From JAHELQ01 sp965603365 (GTDB lineage Bacteria; Acidobacteriota; Aminicenantia; UBA2199), in assembly GCA_965603365.1 (NCBI GenBank), contig CBFDCR010000100.1, positions 1 through 15,503 on the forward strand: 15,503 nt of DNA, in the 5' to 3' direction. A program made the translations under genes and the position numbers. Each line of letters starts with the position of its first letter. Within the stretch, counting starts at the first letter, position 1. Shown piece by piece: positions 7,204 to 14,138 of the stretch. The notes beneath the pieces were generated by a model. The model ran no database searches and was not told where the DNA came from. It worked only from the letters and a program-made list of their open reading frames with translations.

Positions 7204-7847
7204 CAGGAGGCCAGTTGATTTTTAATTGATTCCCAGATCTGCCATTTTGTGCCGCGGCTGCCATCCAGGGTGATCAACCGGTTTTGATCTTTTAAGAGGT
7301 CGATCATCGGTTGGGTTTGAAGGTGAAAGGTTTTAACGGCCCCGGTTACAGCTTCGATTGTATTATCAAATCTCTCTTTTAAGGGACCGTCACAACGCTC
7401 ACAATGACTTTTCCCACTTTTACCCTCCGGTTTACCGTAAACCTCTCCGCAATGGGAACACTGCAAGCGGTTTTTTACTCGGTTGAATACCTGGTGATCC
7501 GGTATTTTCAGCAAAATTCCCTTGATATCGCCGTAGGTTACCAATAATAAACGAATCTGCGCCAATGTCCGGGGGAATCCATCCAGAATAAATGAATGAT
7601 AAGGTCTAATCTTTTTCAGGACAATTTCTGCAATTTCTTCCTCGGGGCCGATTTGGCCTTTTTTCACATACTTTAAGATTCGTTGGCCGAAACCGGTTTG
7701 GACCTTTATTTCTTGCTTGATAATGTCGCCGCTGGAAAAATGAGGGATATTTAACTCCCGGGATAACAACATGGCCTGGGTGGTTTTACCTGCGCCGGGC
7801 AGCCCGGAAAATATAATTTTTAAATGATCGGTGTTAAAGGATTTCAT
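7203..7847 (-). CDS. Divergent adenylate-kinase-like nucleoside monophosphate kinase
   Basis: A 214-residue P-loop kinase of the adenylate kinase family. Present: P-loop GLPGAGKTTQ (15-24), SSGD (38-41, usually STGD), LDGFPRT (88-94), and a zinc-type LID with cysteines at 130, 133, 149 and 152. QTQPMIDL follows, as in long-form enzymes. In the LID, the usual RxDDxxxxxxxR pattern is altered: R159 stays, the acidic pair reads DN, and the last arginine aligns with A170 in TGAV. That arginine contacts phosphates in classical enzymes, so activity or specificity may have shifted. Its start overlaps the methylase stop by four bases, and it is the last gene of the long minus-strand operon. It is unlikely to be the housekeeping adk. 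A role recycling CMP from the LicD-type reaction is possible but is inference. Confidence 0.8.
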   Translation of the reverse strand: MKSFNTDHLKIIFSGLPGAGKTTQAMLLSRELNIPHFSSGDIIKQEIKVQTGFGQRILKYVKKGQIGPEEEIAEIVLKKIRPYHSFILDGFPRTLAQIRLLLVTYGDIKGILLKIPDHQVFNRVKNRLQCSHCGEVYGKPEGKSGKSHCERCDGPLKERFDNTIEAVTGAVKTFHLQTQPMIDLLKDQNRLITLDGSRGTKWQIWESIKNQLAS

Positions 7848-9082
7848 TTGATATACCTCAATAAATAATATTCCCAGTGCTTTGTGCTTATCTTGCGCTG
7901 ACTTTGCAGCCGGCCCCTACATCTGGAGGCCGTTTTAAAACCGGCGTGCAGAATGGCTTGCTCCAGGTAGGGATAAATATACTTATATTTTAAACTAAAA
8001 GGGATTAACAGGAACTTTCCTTTTTTTAACACCCGGTAAGCTTCGCGAAATACCGGTACCAGCGCCTGGTAATAATGCCGATATGACACCTCATTGTGGG
8101 TTTCAAAATAGATCTCGTGGGATTTTTTTGTTTTTTCGGTGAGCCAGGATTCCCATAATGCGTTTAATTCACTGAATCGTTTATCCGATCCATAGGGAAT
8201 GTCATAGTAACAGAGATCCACTGAGCCATTTGAGATATGGGGCAGGTTAGAGGCGGTGCACACGCTAATCCGTATGTTGGAACTGGTCCCCGTTGATATA
8301 AGCTGGTGGGTTGATAAAATTTTCTGCAATTTTGAAGTAAAAATAGTTAGTATATTCTTTTCATAAATGGTTTTTGGAAATTTAGCCCTTTGCATATCTG
8401 CTATCTTTCCATTTTTGTGCCTGAAGATTGAACCTTCCCGTAAGGTTAATATAAAAGCATATATTAATTTATTTTTTATTTTCCCGGGAGAATAGGCATT
8501 GATTTGCCCCCGGAGTTTTTCAAGAACCCGGGAGTTTAAGGGGGAAAATACCTGGTGTTCCGCCAGTTGACGGCCAGTAAGGGTGAATATTTCCCCGGCA
8601 TCATCGATTGACTCACCGTGTACCATTCTTTTATTACAATGGTGGCAGCGGATAATTGCCGCAGTTTGTTTGAAGGAATAACTTAACGCGCCGGGATTGG
8701 CGTTCCATACTTTAAACAAAACCTGTGCGCTGTCCTGTTGGCAAACCGGGCATTGGGTGCAATAATGTTGATCGAAACAGCGCCTGACCTCTTTAGTAAA
8801 TTCATTAAGGGCCCGGCTGAGTAAATCGGGGGGCAGGAATTCCAACAAACCTGAGCTTAAGTAAAATGCTGCCGCTGATATATCACTTAAGGCCGCGCGC
8901 CGTCCGGTCAAGATAGCTGCCAGCCCGGTTGTGCCGGAACCGCAGAAAGAGTCTAACACAAGTTCACCCCTATTGGTGTGTTGAACCAGGATATCTTTTA
9001 CTACTTCAACCGATTCCTTAATCCAATAAAAGTGATTATGATTTAAAGTTTTAAAGTAACTGGCATCGATGGTATTGTCCAT
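7844..9082 (-). CDS. Zinc-ribbon DNA-methylase-like SAM-dependent methyltransferase
   Basis: A 412-residue protein with the circular order seen in zinc-ribbon DNA methylases. HFYWIKESVEVV is followed by the SAM-binding motif I as LVLDSFCGSGTTGLAA (41-56). A cysteine cluster follows (C108, C111, C114 and C146, C149), likely a zinc ribbon. The catalytic motif IV reads DIPYG (294-298), then RFSELNALWESWL and YRVLKKGKFLLIPF. Most members have DPPY at motif IV, so Ile for the first Pro is unusual. The domain pattern fits amino-methylating N6A/N4C enzymes, but an RNA or small-molecule substrate is not excluded. No restriction nuclease or defence helicase lies nearby. The part near 8330-8480 is visibly more AT-rich than its neighbours. 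ATGA overlap couples it to the kinase downstream. Confidence 0.78.
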   Translation of the reverse strand: MDNTIDASYFKTLNHNHFYWIKESVEVVKDILVQHTNRGELVLDSFCGSGTTGLAAILTGRRAALSDISAAAFYLSSGLLEFLPPDLLSRALNEFTKEVRRCFDQHYCTQCPVCQQDSAQVLFKVWNANPGALSYSFKQTAAIIRCHHCNKRMVHGESIDDAGEIFTLTGRQLAEHQVFSPLNSRVLEKLRGQINAYSPGKIKNKLIYAFILTLREGSIFRHKNGKIADMQRAKFPKTIYEKNILTIFTSKLQKILSTHQLISTGTSSNIRISVCTASNLPHISNGSVDLCYYDIPYGSDKRFSELNALWESWLTEKTKKSHEIYFETHNEVSYRHYYQALVPVFREAYRVLKKGKFLLIPFSLKYKYIYPYLEQAILHAGFKTASRCRGRLQSQRKISTKHWEYYLLRYIK

Positions 9083-9123
9083 GAGTATTCGCCCTTATTC
9101 CCCGTTCCCCGGTTTTTGCTATT

Positions 9124-9141
9124 CCCGGGCAGCCGCCCGGG
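9124..9141. other. Perfect 7-bp GC hairpin in the gap between radical SAM and methylase genes
   Basis: CCCGGGC (9124-9130) pairs exactly with GCCCGGG (9135-9141) around a four-base loop. It lies in the 84-base gap between two genes of the minus-strand operon. Neither strand has a T-run after it, so it is not a standard intrinsic terminator. It could protect or process the upstream mRNA, or weaken read-through into the methylase and kinase genes. Confidence 0.55.
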
Positions 9142-9166
9142 TTAAACCATTGGTAAACAGGTTTAT

Positions 9167-10090
9167 TCATTCCGGGAAAAAATAACAATAAAACAGGCAT
9201 CCAGGGCAGCGGCGGTGGTTGACTCTTCTAATTAAGCGCGTGAAGTCGCCACTAAGCGGCTTCCCTCTTAAAGTATTTTGAAGGTGCGGTTTTACCCCGG
9301 GTAATCCCCAACACACACCGGTAGAACCATCGGGGAAAAGAGTGATGATTTTTTTGCCTGCTTGACAGCCGGGAATAGGTGCGAAATTCTTTTCGAGATA
9401 ATCGATACATTTCCTATAATACCGGGCATCATTATCCAGTGCCATTTGCGAATCTTTACGCTTGATTAATGTGTGAAATACATCGATCATTTTTTTTATC
9501 GTATCACCTTCCATGGTGATAGAGTGGGCTGAATTGTTTTTATAAAAAGCCGGGACCTGGGGTTGAATTCCCACTGATATTTTTTTTTCCAGGTTTAAAA
9601 AATCAATAAAGTCCGACATTTCATCGACATTTTCAGGCATCAGTGTAGTAGATATACTTAAATCAGCCTTTGGGACGTATTCCCGGAGCAGGTCAATGGC
9701 CTCCAGGGTTCTTCGGTAGCATCCGGGAACTCCCCTGATCCGCTCATGGGTCTGTTGAAATCCGTCCAGGGAAATAGATATATTTTGAATCCCGGCCATT
9801 AGCCGGATAGTTTGGCGACTGATTAATGTACCGTTGGTACTGAGACGGAGATTGGCACCTTTCTCCAACAGGACGTCCATGATGTTTCTAAAGTTGGGTG
9901 TTAATAGTGGTTCACCTCCTGAAATATAAATATTTTTAAACACATGGAATGGATAATCTTTAAGGAATTGCTCCCAAAGAGAAGGGGCGGGAGCATTCTT
10001 TTTTTTACCATACCAGCACATAGAACAGCGCAGGTTGCACCTGTCGGTTATGATGAACAACAAGTTATCCGGTGTGGTTATTGACTGCAT
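9167..10090 (-). CDS. Radical SAM protein with short C-terminal cysteine cluster
   Basis: A 307-residue radical SAM enzyme. The 4Fe-4S/SAM site is TDRCNLRCSMCW, with cysteines at 18, 22 and 25. ISGGEPLL (57-64), STNGTLIS and SISLDGF follow, all standard. The C-terminus carries C242, C260 and a final group CPGCLFYC (295, 298, 302). That suggests one auxiliary Fe-S cluster, a reduced SPASM/Twitch-type domain, and DGSTGVCW matches the turn seen in SPASM proteins. Such enzymes often modify peptides. The start ATG at 10090 has only a weak GAG-containing upstream stretch. The 87-base gap before it holds the mini-ORF at 10136-10168. Substrate not recognised. Confidence 0.87.
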   Translation of the reverse strand: MQSITTPDNLLFIITDRCNLRCSMCWYGKKKNAPAPSLWEQFLKDYPFHVFKNIYISGGEPLLTPNFRNIMDVLLEKGANLRLSTNGTLISRQTIRLMAGIQNISISLDGFQQTHERIRGVPGCYRRTLEAIDLLREYVPKADLSISTTLMPENVDEMSDFIDFLNLEKKISVGIQPQVPAFYKNNSAHSITMEGDTIKKMIDVFHTLIKRKDSQMALDNDARYYRKCIDYLEKNFAPIPGCQAGKKIITLFPDGSTGVCWGLPGVKPHLQNTLRGKPLSGDFTRLIRRVNHRRCPGCLFYCYFFPE

Positions 10091-10135
10091 GATTTCAACT
10101 CATGTTTGCGGTTTTTTTATTGATGTTGATATCTG

Positions 10136-10168
10136 CTAAGGGCCAAAAAGAGCAGCTATTTTCGACAT
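10136..10168 (-). CDS. Possible 10-codon mini-ORF (MSKIAALFGP)
   Basis: ATG at 10168 opens ten codons, MSKIAALFGP, ending in TAG at 10138-10136. AGGAG at 10179-10175 sits six bases before the ATG, the clearest Shine-Dalgarno among the internal genes of this operon, and overlaps the SPASM gene's stop. The next gene starts 45 bases further on and has a poor site of its own. The mini-ORF could be a tiny substrate peptide for the flanking radical SAM enzymes, a coupling or leader peptide for the next gene, or chance. A ten-residue peptide is shorter than most known ribosomally made precursors, so I hold it as a candidate only. Confidence 0.3.
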   Translation of the reverse strand: MSKIAALFGP

Positions 10169-10174
10169 GAATGA

Positions 10175-10179
10175 CTCCT
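10175..10179 (-). promoter_or_regulatory. Ribosome binding site AGGAG ahead of the mini-ORF
   Basis: AGGAG on the minus strand, overlapping the last bases of the SPASM radical SAM gene. It is well spaced for the ATG at 10168 and about 85 bases from the next annotated start, so it cannot serve that start directly. Its presence is the main argument that ribosomes start at 10168. Confidence 0.5.
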
Positions 10180-11620
10180 ATAGGTGGTTTGATATTTCAT
10201 TTTCATAATAGTTCCAGATGGCCCATTTAAGTATCTCCCTGGAATGGTAACATTTACCCCGGTCCAATTCCCAGATACTGCCGTGCAGGACTTTGGCATT
10301 GATGGGGCAGCCTCCGCCGCAAATACCCAGGGCTTCGCAGTTGTAACAGGCGGGCCGGTTTAAGGGGGAGAGCCGCTGCCACTCCTGGAAATGACTGTTT
10401 GCGGCGGGTTCAAAGTCTTTATCAAATACCGAAGCAGTGAAATATTCCTTTGCACTTACAAATACTTCACACATGCCCACTTTCCCCACCGGCGAAATCA
10501 CCAGTTTTCGACAGACCCCGTCACAGGTGGCATATACCGGTTGTTTGGTTTTTAATGACCGTTGAATGTTGTCGATGCGGTCACCACTTAACCAATGTTT
10601 TTTTAACAACTGGTACGCGGTGATAACTGCTTGCGCTTCACGCCTGAAATATTCTTCCCCGTTGGAACTATCCCGGTGGAAATGTAGACTATTAAAACGG
10701 AAGGAATTGGGGGATTCCAGGTTTTGTTGAAAAAAAGCCAATAACCGGTCAAGGTTATCCAGAGATTTGGGGGTGAGGGTGCAGGCAATCGTGGTTTCCA
10801 CCCCGGCCCTTTTCAGCAAGCGCCAGGCATTAAAGCACTGTGCAAAAGAGCCTGAGCCGTTTTTGTTTAACCGGTATTCATTGTGTAACCCCGGAGGACC
10901 GTCCAGCGAGAGATCCACTGTGACGCCAAACTGTTTCAGGGAAATGATTTTTGCCTCATTTAGGAGAGAGCCATTGGTGGCGATGATTAATTTTGTATCG
11001 TTGGCAAGCTCTCCCTTTTCTTTTTCCCGGGCCGCACAGCGCACTACTTCCTCCAGTACCGGGTAGTTAAGGAGCGGTTCACCGCCGTAAAACCGGATTT
11101 CCGTGTGTGGGTTCAATGGCCCGGGCTTTTGCATCCGGCAAAACATATCAACAGCGGCCGCGGCCACATCTCTGGACATATGGGTCCGGTGCGCGGGGTC
11201 TGTAACAGGGTGAGTGGTTTCGATGCAGTACCGGCATTTAAAATTGCAGCGCCCGGAAAAAATAAGAAAAAGAATGGATATGCCCTGGTTTGCCAGTTGT
11301 CTTGCGGCGATTGACTCGATCAGCCCGGTTTCATCCGTGCCTTCCTCTAATAACATGCCGGATTCCAGCAGGGAATTTAATACCTTTTGTTGATAGGATT
11401 TTCCACTCAACCCCGGCAGCCATGCCGCGGCGGGCCGAGGAGTACGGAAATACCCTTCCAATGCCTCCGCCGTTTCCCGATCAAAAAATAACAATTCCAG
11501 GTTTAACGCATGATAAAAAGCCCCGGTGTTTCCTTTATTAAAGAGATGTAAAAATTTTGAAAAGGTATGGTTTTTGTTTTTATTGGTTACAGTCGGTTTC
11601 ATTTTTTTTCCATGTGTCAC
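10178..11620 (-). CDS. SPASM-domain radical SAM maturase
   Basis: A 480-residue enzyme built like peptide-modifying radical SAM/SPASM maturases. Residues about 20-110 form an N-terminal domain (FYHALNLELLFFD, then SLLESGMLLEE) similar in layout to the substrate-reading winged-helix regions of such maturases. The radical SAM site is SGRCNFKCRYC, with cysteines at 125, 129 and 132. FYGGEPLL (177-184), ATNGSLL and DLSLDGP follow. The SPASM region has C366, C370, C384, CYNCEALGICGGGC (C425, C428, C434, C438) and C457, enough for two auxiliary 4Fe-4S clusters. anSME-type sulfatase activation is an alternative, but no sulfatase is nearby. The GTG start at 11620 makes a GTGA overlap with the preceding gene; ATG 11602 is the alternative. 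Confidence 0.88.
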   Translation of the reverse strand: MTHGKKMKPTVTNKNKNHTFSKFLHLFNKGNTGAFYHALNLELLFFDRETAEALEGYFRTPRPAAAWLPGLSGKSYQQKVLNSLLESGMLLEEGTDETGLIESIAARQLANQGISILFLIFSGRCNFKCRYCIETTHPVTDPAHRTHMSRDVAAAAVDMFCRMQKPGPLNPHTEIRFYGGEPLLNYPVLEEVVRCAAREKEKGELANDTKLIIATNGSLLNEAKIISLKQFGVTVDLSLDGPPGLHNEYRLNKNGSGSFAQCFNAWRLLKRAGVETTIACTLTPKSLDNLDRLLAFFQQNLESPNSFRFNSLHFHRDSSNGEEYFRREAQAVITAYQLLKKHWLSGDRIDNIQRSLKTKQPVYATCDGVCRKLVISPVGKVGMCEVFVSAKEYFTASVFDKDFEPAANSHFQEWQRLSPLNRPACYNCEALGICGGGCPINAKVLHGSIWELDRGKCYHSREILKWAIWNYYENEISNHL

Positions 11621-12351
11621 ATCAGGGGTAGGAATTGATGCCGGAGTTTGGGAAAGAACTCTTCCCTGGCCCGCTGTAAATCATATGGAGTGTCTACTTC
11701 ACACCATTCCAGGTTCATGGCCGGAACCACCCGGATTCTCCCTCTCAATTCACTGTCTAAAATACAATCATGGTAACCGACAGACAATTTCCGTTCCCGG
11801 GGGGCATGGTCAAAAAGCTTTTTAACAAAGGAGCGTGAGAATTTTACAATTCCAAAAAACACCCCCATTCTTTTTTCAGAAGGGTCCACCGGTTGAGTGC
11901 CGGCTGTTTGAATGTTATGATGGGAATCAAAAGTGATAAAGTAGTCGTCTCCATTACCCAACGGTTTTCCCAGCATGAAAAGGTCGGGATATGGGGACTC
12001 CAGGGCGGTTGTTACAAATCGGGGGTCGTATAACAGGTCCGCATCCACCAACAGGAAATCATCCTCATCCATGTCTTTGCACCCGCACCATAAGGAATAC
12101 AAGGTCCCGGAGGAGGCATGAAGCGGGTTTTTCGCATATTTAACGGTTAGGCCCACGGGTGGGTCCCCGATTTTTTTTTCTAATAGGGTCCCCTGGTAAC
12201 CCGTTACAATGACAATGTCTTGTATCCCGTTTTTTTTCAACCCCATGAGGGAGTAATGAATTAATGTGGTTTGCCCTATTTGAACCAACGCCTTGGGAAT
12301 AGAGTCCCCCAGCCGCCGCCCTATTCCTGCTGCCAGTATCACCTCTTTCAT
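11617..12351 (-). CDS. LicC-like nucleotidyltransferase
   Basis: A 244-residue NTP-transferase-fold enzyme that would activate a phosphorylated small molecule or sugar as its nucleoside-diphosphate derivative. The signature LAAGIGRRLGDSIPKAL (residues 6-22) binds the nucleotide. LLVDADLLYDP (D103, D105) supplies metal-binding acids. The end reads LEWCEVDTPYDLQRARE, like the WxEVDxxxDLxxAR closing motif of the LicC/choline-phosphate cytidylyltransferase group. CTP as donor and phosphocholine as substrate are inferred from the group and from the neighbouring LicD-like and kinase genes; a sugar-phosphate substrate is also possible. A two-base gap separates it from the LicD-like gene, and GTGA couples it to the SPASM maturase. 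An A9 run encodes LEKKIG near residue 58. Confidence 0.82.
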   Translation of the reverse strand: MKEVILAAGIGRRLGDSIPKALVQIGQTTLIHYSLMGLKKNGIQDIVIVTGYQGTLLEKKIGDPPVGLTVKYAKNPLHASSGTLYSLWCGCKDMDEDDFLLVDADLLYDPRFVTTALESPYPDLFMLGKPLGNGDDYFITFDSHHNIQTAGTQPVDPSEKRMGVFFGIVKFSRSFVKKLFDHAPRERKLSVGYHDCILDSELRGRIRVVPAMNLEWCEVDTPYDLQRAREEFFPKLRHQFLPLM

Positions 12352-12353
12352 TA

Positions 12354-13046
12354 TTATTTAACCAAACTTTCCCCCGCTGGGGGAAGCTTTTCAATGTGTA
12401 AATTTGGACATGAATGGGCATCGGTGTAGTCAAACGCCTTGTTTTCCACTTTCCAATTGCCGTAGCTCTGCTGCAAAAATGCATCCACCTCCACCGGAAC
12501 CACAACGGGGATGTCCAGAAAGGTGGTTTCCTTAAAATGGGCAAATATCTCCGGGGAATAGTGATAGTGATATATTTGGCCTCCTTGTACACATGAGATG
12601 ATCATCCGATCATCTTTATTATAGAACAAGAAAAAATCAATATGCAGCGACGGAGAGATGGGATGATAAAAAGAGACAATGTACTTGTTGTGGGTTTTTA
12701 GTGGATACCCCTCTTTTGCCATTTCTGTTTCCAGCCGGTGTATGTGCTGCCAATCGTTTTCCAGGAGGCCCAGGTCAATGTCCGTATCGTGGGGGATAAA
12801 CCCCTGTTCCCGGCGATATCCAAGCAGGGTCCCAAAGGTTAAAAAAGGTTTGATTCCCACCCGTTGAGATATCTCTAACGTATGTTTCAAAAACCTTTTG
12901 CCCACCAGTTCCAGGCAAAGGGATTCCACGCTTCTGCTCTCCAACTCTTTATAATATTTGCAGTAGTTAAGGAAGGGATTAAGGGTCATTATTTTGAACA
13001 GTTTTTTTAGTCTTGCCAGGATGGTTTTAAACGACTTTCCCAACAT
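12354..13046 (-). CDS. LicD/fukutin-family phospho-transferase
   Basis: A 230-residue protein of the LicD family, which transfers a phospho-alcohol such as phosphocholine from a CDP carrier to an acceptor. The signature reads FGTLLGYRREQGFIPHDTDI (71-90), continuing DLG. The GTLLG turn, the arginine and the DxDxD metal-binding acids (87, 89, 91) are all kept. HIDFFLFY and YGNWKVENK follow in the usual order. The N-terminal 25 residues are basic (LGKSFKTILARLKKLFKI) and could lie along a membrane. The start ATG at 13046 overlaps the kinase gene by 20 bases, suggesting coupled translation. The acceptor is unknown; family members decorate glycans, teichoic acids or proteins. Confidence 0.85.
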   Translation of the reverse strand: MLGKSFKTILARLKKLFKIMTLNPFLNYCKYYKELESRSVESLCLELVGKRFLKHTLEISQRVGIKPFLTFGTLLGYRREQGFIPHDTDIDLGLLENDWQHIHRLETEMAKEGYPLKTHNKYIVSFYHPISPSLHIDFFLFYNKDDRMIISCVQGGQIYHYHYSPEIFAHFKETTFLDIPVVVPVEVDAFLQQSYGNWKVENKAFDYTDAHSCPNLHIEKLPPAGESLVK

Positions 13047-14100
13047 ATTTATCCTTAATTAAGACCGGTGAGAGCCAGGCGGCGTCAATCATCTTCCTGG
13101 TGAACTTGATGAACTCTGTTCTTAGGTCTAACTTTTGGGTTAACCTCATCAAGTAATCCAACAATCCCCACAGCGAGTAGACCAGGAACACATTTAAATG
13201 GGTCAGTTCCTGGGCGCTCAGAGCCAACGAGGCATAGATGCCGTCCCGGTAGGCGGTAATAAAATTCTTCATGCTTTGTATATCGATGGTTCCCTCCTGT
13301 CGGTCGAATAAGGAGAACCGGGTGATGGCCTGGGCCACATCGATCATCCTGAAATCATAAGCCATCTGGGTGGTGTCGTAAATAGTTTCCACAGTATCCC
13401 TGTTAAAGGAGACATTGAGCAGGCACCAATCGTTATGAATGTAAAGTTTCGCCGCATCCAATTGATCTAATTTTTTTTTTATTTTTTCCATGATTTTTAT
13501 ATATTCCTTTAAATCATGATTGGAATTATATTTATATAATTCCTCCACCTGGTAAGGGTCGCGAGAAAGACTTTGCCGAGATGTGTACGGTGAATTAACA
13601 AAAGGCTGCCGGCAAAGGTTCTTCCGGGCCAGTAGGTGGGAGTAGTGGTGGAAGTTTGCCACGGCATTTCCCAGTGCTGTTTTTTGGTGGCGGTTACGGT
13701 AATCGCACATCTGTTTCATGGGCCTGTATTGGTACAAGGCGTACCGGTCTTCCCTGTCCAGATCCCGGTCGTGAAATAAAATGCTAAGTTGCCCATCTAT
13801 AGTAGGGTGAAGTTGGGGTATTTGCTTGAGTCCCAGTTGATAAAGGTCACGCTCCCACTCCAGGGATTTAATACCTTCGGGTTCAATGGCCTTGAGAAAA
13901 TAGCTGCTTTCCCGGGTCATAATTTCATAACAAAAGCTATTATGCTCCGGCAGGCGTTTGTGAACATCGATGCCGGTAATTTTAATAGGGTAGTGCCGCT
14001 GTAGTTCTCTCTTCAATCCATGGATATTTTTTTTGGTGGTGGTAAGGCTGCGGTCAATCAAGGGGATAAAAAATTCATTATAGTAATTGATCTGGGCCAT
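13027..14100 (-). CDS. APH/choline-kinase-like small-molecule kinase (LicA-type)
   Basis: A 357-residue kinase of the aminoglycoside phosphotransferase/choline kinase fold. YFLKAIEP (K70) is the ATP-binding lysine. The catalytic loop is YIHNDWCLLNVSF, which keeps HxDxxxxN (H222, D224, N229). The metal-binding aspartate is D242 in IYDTTQ, and YDFRMIDVAQAI follows. Such enzymes phosphorylate hydroxyls on small molecules, including choline, homoserine and aminoglycosides. Next to LicC- and LicD-like genes, phosphorylating a small alcohol that is then activated and transferred is the most economical reading. Spore-coat CotS-type kinases share this pattern and are an alternative by sequence. An A10 run (13471-13480) lies within the gene. 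The preceding radical SAM gene ends 38 bases upstream. Confidence 0.8.
   Translation of the reverse strand: MAQINYYNEFFIPLIDRSLTTTKKNIHGLKRELQRHYPIKITGIDVHKRLPEHNSFCYEIMTRESSYFLKAIEPEGIKSLEWERDLYQLGLKQIPQLHPTIDGQLSILFHDRDLDREDRYALYQYRPMKQMCDYRNRHQKTALGNAVANFHHYSHLLARKNLCRQPFVNSPYTSRQSLSRDPYQVEELYKYNSNHDLKEYIKIMEKIKKKLDQLDAAKLYIHNDWCLLNVSFNRDTVETIYDTTQMAYDFRMIDVAQAITRFSLFDRQEGTIDIQSMKNFITAYRDGIYASLALSAQELTHLNVFLVYSLWGLLDYLMRLTQKLDLRTEFIKFTRKMIDAAWLSPVLIKDKYVGKVV
13471..13480 (-). repeat. A10 homopolymer inside the kinase gene
   Basis: Ten T on the plus strand, read as A10 in the coding strand, spanning the codons for IKKKL near residues 206-211. It is the longest single-base run in the window. 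Runs of this length are prone to replication or transcription slippage, so it could switch the kinase on and off. The frame is intact in this sequence. Confidence 0.6.
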
Positions 14101-14138
14101 TGGGGTTACTCACCGGTGCGCCAATTCTTTTTACCTTT

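Noticed and set aside
7203..9082. Methylase and P-loop kinase read as a restriction-modification or phage-defence pair
   Set aside because: No nuclease, helicase or other defence effector is present, the kinase is an adenylate-kinase fold, and both genes are the tail of a metabolic-looking operon.
11105..11825. Plus-strand small open frames opposite the SPASM maturase and LicC-like genes, considered as precursor peptides
   Set aside because: They are antisense to conserved enzyme regions, lack good ribosome sites and have no leader-core layout.
12140..12592. 150-codon minus-strand frame spanning the LicD/LicC junction
   Set aside because: It overlaps two well-supported genes in another frame and shows no motif.
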